This document shows positions 47,335 through 56,308 of a stretch of 64,000 nucleotides of DNA, one piece after another; the first letter of the stretch is position 1, and each line of letters opens with the position of its first letter. Source of the stretch: Pseudomonas cavernae (lineage in GTDB: Bacteria; Pseudomonadota; Gammaproteobacteria; Pseudomonadales; Pseudomonadaceae); contig NZ_CP032419.1 of the NCBI RefSeq assembly GCF_003595175.1, positions 1,674,001-1,738,000 of the forward strand. Direction: 5' to 3'. The notes beneath the pieces are model-generated. The model was not told the origin of the DNA and did no database searches. It was given only the letters and a program-made list of their open reading frames with translations. A program made the position numbers and the translations under genes.

Positions 47335-49812
47335 ATGAAGTCCTCTAGCCGTTCTTTCTCGTCCACCGCAGGCACCCTGGGCGACTTCGATCCGCGCTCC
47401 GGCTCGCTGGTTGAACGCGCGCTGTTCAACCATCGCCTGTGGGTGCTGCTGCTGTGCCTGGCGACCACGCTGTTTCTCGGCTACCAGTCCAGCCGCATCG
47501 AGCTGAACGCCAGCTTCGAGAAGATGATTCCGACCCAGCACCCCTACATCGCCAACTACCTGGAGCAGCAGAAGGAGCTGACCGGGCTGGGCAATGCGCT
47601 GCGCATCGCGGTGGTCAACAAACAGGGCGATATCTACGACGCCGCCTACCTGAAAACCCTGCAGGAACTGAGCGACCAGATCTACCTGCTGCCCGGGGTC
47701 GACCGCGCGTTCATGAAGTCGCTGTGGACCCCGGCCACGCGCTGGGTGGCGGTGACCGAGGACGGCCTGGATGGCGGCCCGGTGATTCCCGATGACTACG
47801 ACGCCAGCCCCTCCAGCCTCGGCGCGTTGAAGCGCAACGTGCAGCTGTCCAACGAGATCGGCCAACTGGTGGCCTTCGACCAGACCTCGAGCATCATCTA
47901 CGTGCCGCTGCTCGAGCGGACGCCCGATGGCCAGCCGCTGAACTACGCCGCGCTGTCGGAGCAACTGGAGTCGCTGCGCGGCCAGTACCAGAGCGAGCAG
48001 ATCGACATCCGCATCACCGGCTTCGCCAAGAAGGTCGGCGACCTGATCGCCGGCCTGAAGCAGATCCTGCTGTTCTTCGCCGTGGCCATCCTGATCACCA
48101 CCGCGGTGCTCTACTGGTACACCCGCTGTGTGCGCAGCACCGTGCTGGTGGTGTTCTGTTCGCTGGTGGCGGTGGTCTGGCAGCTTGGGCTGCTGCCGTT
48201 GCTCGGCTACGAGCTGGACCCCTATTCGGTGCTGGTGCCGTTCCTGGTGTTCGCCATCGGCATGAGCCACGGTGCGCAGAAGATGAACGGCATCATGCAG
48301 GACATCGGCCGCGGCATGCACCGTGTGGTCGCCGCGCGCTTCACCTTCCGTCGCCTGTTCCTCGCCGGGCTCACCGCGCTGCTCTGCGATGCGGTGGGCT
48401 TCGCCGTGCTGATGATCATCCAGATCCAGGTGATCCAAGACCTGGCGGTGATCGCCAGCATCGGCGTGGCCGTGTTGATCTTCACCAACCTGATCCTGCT
48501 GCCGGTACTGCTCTCCTATGTCGGGGTCAGCGGCCGCGCCGCGCAACTCAGCCTGAAGAGCGAGCAGGCCGAACATGCCGGCCAGCGCCGCCACGCCTTC
48601 TGGCGTTTCCTCGACCTGTTCACCCGGCGTCGCTGGGCCGCGCTGTGCATCGCCCTGAGCCTGGCCCTGGCCGCGTTAGGTTTTATCGTCAGTTTGCAGC
48701 TAAACATCGGCGACCTCGATGCCGGGGCGCCCGAGCTGCGCGCCGACTCGCGCTACAACCAGGACGACGCCTACCTCACCCGTCACTACGGGGCGAGCAG
48801 CGATCTGTTCGCGGTGATGATCAAGACCCCGCCGAGTGCCTGCGCGCGCTACGACATCCTGAGCAAGGTCGATGCCCTCGACTGGCAGCTGCGCGCCTTG
48901 CCGGGCGTCGATTCGACGAACTCGCTGGCGCTGCTCAACCGCCGTGTGCTGGTCGGTCTCAGCGAAGGCAACCCGAAGTGGTACGAGCTGCAGAACAACC
49001 AGGCGGTGCTCAACATGATCACCGCCAGCGCGCCGCGCGGCCTGTACAACGAAGACTGCAGCCTACTGACCCTGTACGCCTACCTCACCGACCACAAGGC
49101 ACAAACCCTGACCCGCCTGGTCGAGCACGTCGAACAGTTCGCCGCGGCGAACAACACCGACGAGGTGCAGTTCCTGCTCGCCGCCGGCAACGCGGGCATC
49201 GAAGCGGCGACCAACATCGTGGTCAAGCAGTCCAACCGCGAGATGCTGTTCTGGGTCTATGGCGCGGTGATCCTGCTCTGCCTGATCACCTTCCGCTCCT
49301 GGCGCGCCACGCTGTGTGCGGTGATTCCGCTGATGCTCACCTCGATCCTCTGCGAAGCGCTGATGGTCTGGCTGAACATCGGCGTCAAGGTCGCCACCTT
49401 GCCGGTGATCGCCCTCGGCGTGGGCATCGGCGTCGACTACGCGCTGTACGTGATGAGCATCCTGCTCGGCCACATGCGCCAGGGCGTAAGCCTGTCCGAG
49501 GCGTACTACCGGGCGCTGGTGTCGACCGGCAAGGTGGTGATGCTCACCGGCGTGACCCTGGCGATCGGCGTCGGCACCTGGATCCTCTCGCCGATCAAGT
49601 TCCAGGCCGACATGGGCGTGCTGCTGGCCTTCATGTTCGTCTGGAACATGGTCGGCGCGCTGGTCCTGCTGCCGGCGCTGGCCTACTTCCTGTTGCCGGT
49701 TAGCAAAGCGTCTGCCGCCGGGCAGCCGGCCAACCTGATGCATAGCGCGACGAGCAGCGCCGAACGCCCGCAGTTGTCGACAGCTACCCCGCTGCACCGT
49801 AGCGCAGGGTGA
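47335..49812 (+). CDS. RND/MMPL-family transporter
   Basis: The 825-residue membrane protein has two homologous halves, each with one helix (about residues 37-57 and 434-456), a large periplasmic loop and a bundle of five helices. The second bundle includes LPVIALGVGIGVDYALYVMS with the Asp expected for proton coupling, matched by LVPFLVFAIGMSHGAQKM in the first. This is the single-protein RND type used for lipids, hopanoids and hydrophobic molecules. It completes the DUF1302-DUF1329-YCF48-MMPL module. Whether it imports substrate or exports is not clear from sequence. Confidence 0.88.
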   Translation: MKSSSRSFSSTAGTLGDFDPRSGSLVERALFNHRLWVLLLCLATTLFLGYQSSRIELNASFEKMIPTQHPYIANYLEQQKELTGLGNALRIAVVNKQGDIYDAAYLKTLQELSDQIYLLPGVDRAFMKSLWTPATRWVAVTEDGLDGGPVIPDDYDASPSSLGALKRNVQLSNEIGQLVAFDQTSSIIYVPLLERTPDGQPLNYAALSEQLESLRGQYQSEQIDIRITGFAKKVGDLIAGLKQILLFFAVAILITTAVLYWYTRCVRSTVLVVFCSLVAVVWQLGLLPLLGYELDPYSVLVPFLVFAIGMSHGAQKMNGIMQDIGRGMHRVVAARFTFRRLFLAGLTALLCDAVGFAVLMIIQIQVIQDLAVIASIGVAVLIFTNLILLPVLLSYVGVSGRAAQLSLKSEQAEHAGQRRHAFWRFLDLFTRRRWAALCIALSLALAALGFIVSLQLNIGDLDAGAPELRADSRYNQDDAYLTRHYGASSDLFAVMIKTPPSACARYDILSKVDALDWQLRALPGVDSTNSLALLNRRVLVGLSEGNPKWYELQNNQAVLNMITASAPRGLYNEDCSLLTLYAYLTDHKAQTLTRLVEHVEQFAAANNTDEVQFLLAAGNAGIEAATNIVVKQSNREMLFWVYGAVILLCLITFRSWRATLCAVIPLMLTSILCEALMVWLNIGVKVATLPVIALGVGIGVDYALYVMSILLGHMRQGVSLSEAYYRALVSTGKVVMLTGVTLAIGVGTWILSPIKFQADMGVLLAFMFVWNMVGALVLLPALAYFLLPVSKASAAGQPANLMHSATSSAERPQLSTATPLHRSAG

Positions 49813-49858
49813 GACGGTCACGCCCATGGTCCATTCCACACAACAAGAAGAGATCGCC

Positions 49859-49990
49859 ATGTTCAGTCTGAACGCCGCTCTGCAGGTCCTCTGGCAGGAA
49901 TTCCATACCGGCCTCGCCGATTTCGGCGCGAGCTTCTGCGGTTTGCCGAAGGCTGGCAGTGCCGCCGCGGAGGTGCGCGATGAGCGTTGA
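49859..49990 (+). CDS. Small 43-residue protein, coupled to MFS gene
   Basis: ATG 49859 follows AAGAAGAG, and the 43-codon frame (MFSLNAALQVLWQEFHTGLA and on to DER) ends at 49988-49990, 11 bases inside the MFS gene. Start signal, length and overlap suggest a translated leader or small protein that couples ribosomes into the transporter gene. An amphipathic N-terminal helix is possible. I know no family; it may simply be a leader peptide. Confidence 0.45.
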   Translation: MFSLNAALQVLWQEFHTGLADFGASFCGLPKAGSAAAEVRDER

Positions 49991-51176
49991 GCACGTTGCC
50001 CGCCAGGCCGGATTGCCGCAGTCATTGCTGCTGTTGCTCGGCAGCTGCCTGCCAGTACTCGGAGCGGTACTGCTGGCACCGGTGCTGCCGCGCATGCAGG
50101 AGCACTTTGCCGACACCGCCGGTGCCGCCGTGTTGGTGCCAATCGCCCTGACCCTGCCGGCGCTGGTGATTGCCCTGGTGGCGCCGTTCGCCGGGATGAT
50201 TGCCGACCGCCTCGGGCGCAAGCCGCTGCTGCTCGGCGCCATGCTGCTCTACAGCCTGTGCGGCCTGCTGCCACTGTGGCTGGACTCGCTGCACGCCATC
50301 GTCATCAGCCGCGCCGGCATCGGTCTGGCCGAGGCGGCGATCATGACCGGCTGCACCACGCTGATGGGCGACTACTACAACGGCGCACGCCGCGAGCGGC
50401 TGTTCGCCCTGCAGATGGTCGCCACCTCACTGTCGGCGGCGGTGTTCATGGCGGTCGGCGGTCTGCTCGGCGAGAACGGCTGGCGCACGCCGTTCGTCCT
50501 GTATGCGGTGGGCCTGCTGTTCCTGCCGCTGATGGCCAAATTGCTCTGGGAGCCGCACGGCGATAGCGCGCCGCGCGCCGTCACCCCGGAGTCCAACGCG
50601 TTTCCGTGGCGCGGCCTGGCGCCGCTCTATCTGCTCACCGTGCTGGCCGGCGTCAGCCTGTTCGTGGTGCCGGTGCAGGCCGGCTACCTGCTCAACCTGC
50701 TGCACGTCGATGCGCCGCAGCAGATCGGCATGACCATGGGCGCCAATCAGCTGGGCGTACTGGCCGGCGCCCTTGGTTTTCGTCTGCTCAGCGGTATGCC
50801 GGCACACCGGCAGATGATTGTGGCCTTTGTCCTCGCCGGCCTGGGCGGCCTGTTGATGGCGCTGGCCGGCAGTCATGCCCTGGTAGTTATCGCGGTGCTG
50901 ATCAACGGCCTGGGCATCGGCCTGATGTTGCCGACTTTGATCACCTGGATCATGGCGCAGGTCGACTTTCCGCAGCGCGGCCGCGCGGCGGGGGGCTTCA
51001 CTGCGGCGATCTTCGCCGGCGAGTTCGTCAGCCCGCTGGTGGTGCTGGCGATTACCGGTGGTGCCAATGAGCAACTGCCCACGGCGCTGCTGGGAGTGGC
51101 GCTGCTGCAGTTGCTGGTGGCGCTGCTGTGCCTTGGCCTGCGCGCTATGCGAGGCGTGGTTCAGGCGGTTCACTAA
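49980..51176 (+). CDS. MFS transporter (12-helix)
   Basis: The 398-residue permease has about 12 membrane helices. The signature loop 2-3 reads GMIADRLGRKPLLLGAMLLY (D-R-x-G-R-[RK]) and a C-terminal counterpart is RGRAAGGFTAAIFAGEF. It starts at ATG 49980 within the small upstream frame, behind GGAGGTGCG. Lying between the hydrophobic-substrate module and the Rieske operon, it may import the aromatic substrate or export an intermediate; direction cannot be told. Confidence 0.87.
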   Translation: MSVEHVARQAGLPQSLLLLLGSCLPVLGAVLLAPVLPRMQEHFADTAGAAVLVPIALTLPALVIALVAPFAGMIADRLGRKPLLLGAMLLYSLCGLLPLWLDSLHAIVISRAGIGLAEAAIMTGCTTLMGDYYNGARRERLFALQMVATSLSAAVFMAVGGLLGENGWRTPFVLYAVGLLFLPLMAKLLWEPHGDSAPRAVTPESNAFPWRGLAPLYLLTVLAGVSLFVVPVQAGYLLNLLHVDAPQQIGMTMGANQLGVLAGALGFRLLSGMPAHRQMIVAFVLAGLGGLLMALAGSHALVVIAVLINGLGIGLMLPTLITWIMAQVDFPQRGRAAGGFTAAIFAGEFVSPLVVLAITGGANEQLPTALLGVALLQLLVALLCLGLRAMRGVVQAVH

Positions 51177-51250
51177 GCATCGCGCAATGACATGACGGCC
51201 CCGTCGATAAGAGGGCCAAGCACTCGATGAGAAGACCAGAGGAAGCGACC

Positions 51251-52294
51251 ATGACCTTTCTGCGTAATGCCTGGTACCCCGCGGCGTGGGATACCGAGGT
51301 TCCGATAGGCGAACTGTTCAACCGCACCTTACTCAATGAGTCGGTATTGCTGTTTCGCGACAGCAGCGGCGTCGCCAAGGCTATTTCAAACCGCTGCCCG
51401 CACCGTTTCGCGCCCTTGCATATGGGCACCCTGCGAGGCGATTCGGTGCAATGCGCTTATCACGGCCTGTGTTTTGACGGCAGTGGTACCTGCACCCACA
51501 ACCCCCATGGTGACAGCGCGATTCCACGGGCCGCCAAGGTCAAGGCCTATCCCCTGGTCGAACGTCACAGCCTGCTGTGGATCTGGATGGGCGATGTCGC
51601 CGCAGTCGATGCGCAGTTGATCCCGGATTTCAGCTGCATGGACAGTGAACAGTGGTATGCCGGTAAACGCTACCTGCACGCTAAGGCCAACTACGTACTG
51701 GAAACGGACAACATCATGGACCTCAGCCATATCGAGTTCCTGCACCCCAGTACGTTGGGTGGTGATGGCGTCAAAAGCGCGCTCACCAGCGTGCAGGAGG
51801 AAGGCGACACCGTCTGGTCCAACCGCCAGACCGTTGCCGAGATCATGCCGGAGTTCCTCTATAACGCCTGGAAAATTCCGCTTAACACCCCGGTGGACCG
51901 TTGGATCGATGTGCGCTGGGACGCACCGGCCAGCATGTTGCTGTTCTCCGGCGCAGTGGCCACTGGGCGGCCGCGCGAGGAGGGTGTGTCGACGCCGATT
52001 CCGCACCTGTTTACGCCAGAAACCGCAACCACCACCCACTACTGGTATGCGATGTGTTTTCCCAAGGCGATGGGGGAGTTTGGCGAGACCTTGGCAGAGG
52101 AACAGGCTGACGCGATCACGCAGCCATTCAGGCATGAAGATCTACCCATGCTTGAGGCCCAACAGCAAATGATGGGCGATGCGAATTTCTGGGATCTGAA
52201 ACCCGTCCTGCTAGTCGGTGATGCAGGTGCCATTCGTGCACGTCGTGTGCTCGACCGGTTGATTGCTGCAGAACAGCCGGTGGGGAATAAGTAA
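51251..52294 (+). CDS. Rieske oxygenase, VanA-like, 1
   Basis: The 347-residue oxygenase has Rieske ligands Cys49-Pro-His51 and Cys68-Ala-Tyr-His71, followed by the mononuclear-iron motif [14 protein letters not shown] (two His, with an Asp bridging). Length and motif spacing fit the vanillate O-demethylase group, which removes methyl groups from aryl ethers or hydroxylates rings. ATG 51251 follows GAGGAAGCG. An ATCGCG-N6-CAT half-site at 51179-51193 resembles the nod-box-like motif with one mismatch. It shares its stop/start with the reductase gene (one-base overlap). Confidence 0.9.
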   Translation: MTFLRNAWYPAAWDTEVPIGELFNRTLLNESVLLFRDSSGVAKAISNRCPHRFAPLHMGTLRGDSVQCAYHGLCFDGSGTCTHNPHGDSAIPRAAKVKAYPLVERHSLLWIWMGDVAAVDAQLIPDFSCMDSEQWYAGKRYLHAKANYVLETDNIMDLSHIEFLHPSTLGGDGVKSALTSVQEEGDTVWSNRQTVAEIMPEFLYNAWKIPLNTPVDRWIDVRWDAPASMLLFSGAVATGRPREEGVSTPIPHLFTPETATTTHYWYAMCFPKAMGEFGETLAEEQADAITQPFRHEDLPMLEAQQQMMGDANFWDLKPVLLVGDAGAIRARRVLDRLIAAEQPVGNK

Positions 52295-53244
52295 TGATCG
52301 ATGTAATCGTCACCAGCAAATGCCGCGAAGCCGAAGGCATTTGCAGTTTTGAACTGACCGCCGCCGACCAGCGTCCGCTGCCGGCATTCAGTGCGGGATC
52401 GCATGTCGACGTGCACCTGCCGGGGGGGCTGGTACGCCAGTATTCCCTGTGCAACCACCCCGAGGAGCGTCACCGCTACCTGCTCGGCGTGCTGCTTGAC
52501 CCGGCATCGCGTGGCGGCTCGCAAGCCATGCATGAGCAAGTCGAGGAGGGCAGCCGGCTGCGTATCAGCGAGCCGCGCAACCTGTTCCCGCTGGTCCATG
52601 AGGCGGCTTACAGCATGCTCTTCGCCGGTGGTATCGGCATCACGCCGATCCTCTGCATGGCCGAGCGTTTGGCCCAGATCGGTGCTGCCTTCGAGCTGCA
52701 CTACTGTGGCCGCTCGGCAGAGCGCATGGCTTTTATCGAGCGTATCCGCAGCTCGGCGTTTGCCGACTGCGTGCACGTCCATATCGACGATGGCGAGGCT
52801 GGCCAGCACCTCGAAGCAGCTCGGGTTTTATCCGCGCCGTCCAGTGATAGCCACCTGTATGTCTGTGGTCCAAACGGCTTTATGGAGCATGTGCTGGGTA
52901 CCGCGCGCGAGCAGGGTTGGGCCGATGCGCAACTGCATCGCGAGTACTTCGCCGCCGCTGCTGCGACCACTGAGGCGGGCGGTTTTGAGGTGCAACTGGC
53001 CAGCTCCGGCCAGTGCTTCCAGGTGCCGGCCGAGCGCAGCGTGGCAGAGGTGCTACTGGAGGCCGGTATCGACATTCCGCTGTCTTGCGAGCAGGGCATC
53101 TGTGGCACCTGCATTACCCGCGTATTGGAAGGCGAGCCCGAGCATCACGACATGTTCATGACCGATGCCGAGAAGGCCCGCAACGACCAGTTCACTCCTT
53201 GCTGCTCGCGTGCCAAGAGCGCGCGGCTGGTTCTCGATCTCTGA
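52294..53244 (+). CDS. VanB-like phthalate-dioxygenase-family reductase
   Basis: The 316-residue electron-transfer protein has a flavin domain (LVRQYSLCN), an NAD-binding domain ([32 protein letters not shown]) and a C-terminal plant-type [2Fe-2S] domain with CEQGICGTC and a last Cys pair in FTPCCSRAK. It passes electrons from NAD(P)H to a Rieske oxygenase. Its ATG overlaps the stop of the VanA-like gene (TAATG). It is the only such reductase in the operon and therefore probably serves both Rieske oxygenases. Confidence 0.92.
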   Translation: MIDVIVTSKCREAEGICSFELTAADQRPLPAFSAGSHVDVHLPGGLVRQYSLCNHPEERHRYLLGVLLDPASRGGSQAMHEQVEEGSRLRISEPRNLFPLVHEAAYSMLFAGGIGITPILCMAERLAQIGAAFELHYCGRSAERMAFIERIRSSAFADCVHVHIDDGEAGQHLEAARVLSAPSSDSHLYVCGPNGFMEHVLGTAREQGWADAQLHREYFAAAAATTEAGGFEVQLASSGQCFQVPAERSVAEVLLEAGIDIPLSCEQGICGTCITRVLEGEPEHHDMFMTDAEKARNDQFTPCCSRAKSARLVLDL

Positions 53245-53254
53245 GGTTTTTTGG

Positions 53255-53845
53255 ATGAATCAATCGCTACCCGCTGCCGCCATTGCGCAGCTGTTCCTCG
53301 ATGCCCGTTCGCACAATGGCTGGCTCGATCAGCCGGTGCCGGACGCGCAGCTGCAGCAGCTCTACGCCACCCTCAAGCAGGGCCCGACCAGCAACAACTG
53401 CTGCCCGGCGCGGTTCGTGTTTGTGCGCAGCGCTGAGGCCAAGCAGCAGTTGCTACCGGCGCTCAAGGGTCACAACGGCGAGAAGATGCTGCAGGCCCCG
53501 GTGACCGCTATCGTCGCCTTCGACAGCCGTTTCTTCGAGCTGCTGCCCGAGTTGTTCCCAATCTACGACGCCGCCGCACCCTATCGCGACAACCCACAAG
53601 CCGCACACCTCGCCGCCCTGCGCAACGGCAGCCTGCAGGGCGCCTACCTGATGCTCGCCGCCCGTGCCCTGGGTCTGGATTGCGGGCCGATGTCCGGCTT
53701 CGACAATGCACAGGTGGACGCCACGTTCTTCCCGGATGGTCGCTGGAAAAGCAACTTCCTGTGCAGCCTCGGTTATGGCGATGTCAGCAAATTGCGCCCG
53801 GCCGGACCGCGTCTGCCGTTCGATCAAGCCTGCCGTCTGGCCTAA
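53255..53845 (+). CDS. RutE-like nitroreductase-family protein
   Basis: The 196-residue flavoprotein equals RutE/HadB-type proteins in length and sequence (FLDARSHNGWLDQPVPDAQL, TLKQGPTSNNCCPARFVFV, GLDCGPMSGFDNAQVD). RutE reduces malonic semialdehyde to 3-hydroxypropionate in pyrimidine breakdown. No other rut genes are present, so here it probably reduces an enal, quinone or semialdehyde of the aromatic pathway. ATG 53255 lacks a strong ribosome site, only GAGG 11 bases earlier. It sits between the two Rieske systems. Confidence 0.86.
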   Translation: MNQSLPAAAIAQLFLDARSHNGWLDQPVPDAQLQQLYATLKQGPTSNNCCPARFVFVRSAEAKQQLLPALKGHNGEKMLQAPVTAIVAFDSRFFELLPELFPIYDAAAPYRDNPQAAHLAALRNGSLQGAYLMLAARALGLDCGPMSGFDNAQVDATFFPDGRWKSNFLCSLGYGDVSKLRPAGPRLPFDQACRLA

Positions 53846-53865
53846 GGCCGGACCTGGAGTAAGTC

Positions 53866-54942
53866 ATGAGTGGACAACCGATCAAATCTTTCGATCCGCA
53901 AGCTGAGCAACCGGTCGCGAGCTTTCCACTGGATCAGTGGTATGTCGCCGGTTTCGCCTGGGAGCTCACCGAGAAACCGCTGGCGCGGACGCTGCTGAAT
54001 CAGCCGCTGGTGTTGTTCCGTACTGCCGCTGGTGAAGTGGCGGCACTGGAAGACCGCTGCTGTCACCGCGCCTTGCCGCTGTCGCTTGGCATCCTGGAAG
54101 CGGATGGCCTGCGCTGTGGCTACCACGGCCTGTTGTTCGGCCCCAGCGGTCGGTGCCTGGAGATTCCCGGGCAGCTCAAGGTACCGGGCAAGGCCCGTGT
54201 GCGTGCGTTCACCGTGCGCGAGCGGGATCAGATCCTGTGGATCTGGTTTGGCCGCGACGAACAGGCGCCGCCGAGTGAAGAGCCACCTGCCTATCCGCAC
54301 CACAGCAGCGGGCAGTATCTGTTCGGCGGTGACGTCTATCACTACGACGCGCCCTGGCAACTGATTCACGACAACCTGCTGGATCTCAGTCATCTGGGCT
54401 ACGTGCACCTGCGCACCATCGGCGGTAACGCGCGTATCCACATGAATGCGCAGATGCAGGTCAGCGGCGACGAGTCATCGGTCAAGGTGGTGCGCTACAT
54501 GCTCGACTCCGAACCGCCGCCCACCTACAGCGCTGCATTTCCGTTCAAAGAGCGCATCGACCGTTGGCAGGAAATCGAATTCAACCTGTCGCACTTGAAG
54601 ATCTGGACCGGCGCGGTCGATGCCGGCAGCGAAGCGGTGGATGACCCGCAGCGTGGTGGTTTCCACATGCGCGGCTTCCACGGCATCACCCCGGAAACCG
54701 CCACCAGTTGCCACTACTTCTGGAGCATGGCCACCAACCCGGTTTCCAACCCCGATGAGACCCTGCGTACGGTGCTGGATCAGACCAAGCAGACCTTCGA
54801 TGAGGACAAGCAAATCATCGAGGCGCAGTACGCCAACATGTTGCGCTTTGGCGAGCAGCCTATGGTGGATATCCACGTCGATGTGGGGCCCAACCGTGCG
54901 CGGCGAATCATCGAGCGTTTGCTCAAGGATTATCAGCGGTGA
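53866..54942 (+). CDS. Rieske oxygenase, VanA-like, 2
   Basis: The 358-residue oxygenase has Rieske ligands Cys66-His68 and Cys84-Gly-Tyr-His87 and the iron site HDNLLDLSHLGYVHLRTI. It is only moderately similar to the first Rieske enzyme in this operon, so substrate steps should differ. ATG 53866 follows TGGAG. The last four bases overlap the GTG of the SDR gene. Probably another O-demethylation or ring-hydroxylation step using the shared VanB-like reductase. Confidence 0.9.
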   Translation: MSGQPIKSFDPQAEQPVASFPLDQWYVAGFAWELTEKPLARTLLNQPLVLFRTAAGEVAALEDRCCHRALPLSLGILEADGLRCGYHGLLFGPSGRCLEIPGQLKVPGKARVRAFTVRERDQILWIWFGRDEQAPPSEEPPAYPHHSSGQYLFGGDVYHYDAPWQLIHDNLLDLSHLGYVHLRTIGGNARIHMNAQMQVSGDESSVKVVRYMLDSEPPPTYSAAFPFKERIDRWQEIEFNLSHLKIWTGAVDAGSEAVDDPQRGGFHMRGFHGITPETATSCHYFWSMATNPVSNPDETLRTVLDQTKQTFDEDKQIIEAQYANMLRFGEQPMVDIHVDVGPNRARRIIERLLKDYQR

Positions 54943-55712
54943 GTGCATTGTTCTCCCTCGCCGGCCAGGTCGCGCTGATCACCGGCGCGACCCGTGGCAT
55001 CGGCCTGGCCATCGCCCGTGAATACGGCCGCGCCGGCGCGCGTCTGGCGCTCAGCAGCGAGAACGCCGACGACTGCCGGCAGGTGGTGGCCGCGCTGGCC
55101 GAGGAGGGCATCGTGGCCTGCGCGGTGCCCGCCGACCTCAGCCAGCAGAGCGAGGTCGAGGGCCTGGCCCGTGCGCTGCTGGCGCAGTTCGGGCGCATCG
55201 ATGTCCTGGTGTGCAATGCCGGCGTGGCGCCGCATATGGGTCCGCTGGCCAGCGCCAGTGCGGCGCAGTGGGAACTGACCATGACCGTCAACTTGCGCAG
55301 TGCGGTCTGGTTGACCAATGCCCTGCTGCCGACGATGGCCGAGCAGGGCGGCGGCAGCGTGGTGCTGATGGCCAGCATCGCCGGTGTGCGTGGCAACCAG
55401 GGGCTGGGCTTGTACGGCCTGTCCAAGGCGGCGCTGGCGCAACTGGCGCGCAACCTGGCGGTGGAGTGGGGGCCTCGCAATGTGCGGGTCAACGCCATCA
55501 GCCCCGGGGTGATCCACACCGAATTCGCCCGCCCGCTGACCGACAATCCAGCGGTGATGGACAAGCGCCTGGCCCTGACGCCGCTGCGCCGCGTCGGCGT
55601 GCCAGAGGAAGTCGCCGCCCTGGCCCTGCTGCTGGCCGCACCCGGCGGCGCCTTCATTACCGGACAGAACCTGGTCGTCGATGGTGGCACCACCATCGGC
55701 GACGGCAATTGA
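54939..55712 (+). CDS. Short-chain dehydrogenase/reductase
   Basis: The 257-residue classical SDR has TGATRGIG (residues 15-22), NAG in LVCNAGVAP, a Ser in VLMASIAG, Tyr159 and Lys163 in LYGLSKAAL, and ends with the usual VVDGGTTIGDGN. The Asp/Ser pattern after the first strand (LALSSENADD) does not clearly decide NAD or NADP. GTG 54939 overlaps the Rieske stop (GTGA). Oxidation of a dihydrodiol or side-chain alcohol is plausible given the oxygenase just upstream. Confidence 0.9.
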   Translation: MSALFSLAGQVALITGATRGIGLAIAREYGRAGARLALSSENADDCRQVVAALAEEGIVACAVPADLSQQSEVEGLARALLAQFGRIDVLVCNAGVAPHMGPLASASAAQWELTMTVNLRSAVWLTNALLPTMAEQGGGSVVLMASIAGVRGNQGLGLYGLSKAALAQLARNLAVEWGPRNVRVNAISPGVIHTEFARPLTDNPAVMDKRLALTPLRRVGVPEEVAALALLLAAPGGAFITGQNLVVDGGTTIGDGN

Positions 55713-55726
55713 GCGAGGAGTCGCAC

Positions 55727-56308
55727 ATGCAACAACTTCCCGGCTTCAAACGCGTGGTCACCGGGCATGATGCCCAGGGCCAGGCAGTGGTCGCACAGAG
55801 CGGGCCGACGCCGAACAACTTCCCGCTCAAGGCGGTGCCTGGCACGGTGTTCTACGAGGTGTGGAACAGCGTCGGCAGCCCGGCCGTGCTGGACAACGGC
55901 GACGACCCGACCAGCCAGCCGCTGCAGTTGAGTCCGGCGCCGCTGGGCAGCGTGATCCGCGTGGTGGATATCCCGCCGGACAGCGTGCAGAACCAGGTCA
56001 GCGCCGCCGATGCCGCAGCCGCCTTCGCCGAAATTGGTCAGGCCCATGCCGGCACCGGCCAGGCCGACTCCAAACACAAGCTGATGCACCGCACCGAAAC
56101 CCTCGACTACGGCGTAGTCACCGAGGGCGAGGTGTGGCTGGTGCTGGACGGCGAAGAGGTGCAGCTCAAGCGCGGCGACATCGTCGTGCAGCGTGGCACC
56201 AACCATGCCTGGAGCAACCGTACCGAACAGATGGCGCGCATGGTCTTCATCCTCCTCGACGGCCAATACGCCGGCGACCTGGCCGCTTTACACGGAGCTC
56301 ACCCATGA
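55727..56308 (+). CDS. Cupin-domain protein
   Basis: The 193-residue protein has a single C-terminal cupin-2 barrel, HRTETLDYGVVTEGEVWLVL then GDIVVQRGTNHAWSNRT, preceded by about 80 residues that resemble a second degenerate barrel. The first His-rich motif is partly changed (MHRTETLDY in place of HxHxxxE), so metal binding is uncertain. ATG 55727 follows GCGAGGAG. It overlaps the FAH gene by four bases. Could be a dioxygenase, isomerase or binding protein. Confidence 0.85.
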   Translation: MQQLPGFKRVVTGHDAQGQAVVAQSGPTPNNFPLKAVPGTVFYEVWNSVGSPAVLDNGDDPTSQPLQLSPAPLGSVIRVVDIPPDSVQNQVSAADAAAAFAEIGQAHAGTGQADSKHKLMHRTETLDYGVVTEGEVWLVLDGEEVQLKRGDIVVQRGTNHAWSNRTEQMARMVFILLDGQYAGDLAALHGAHP

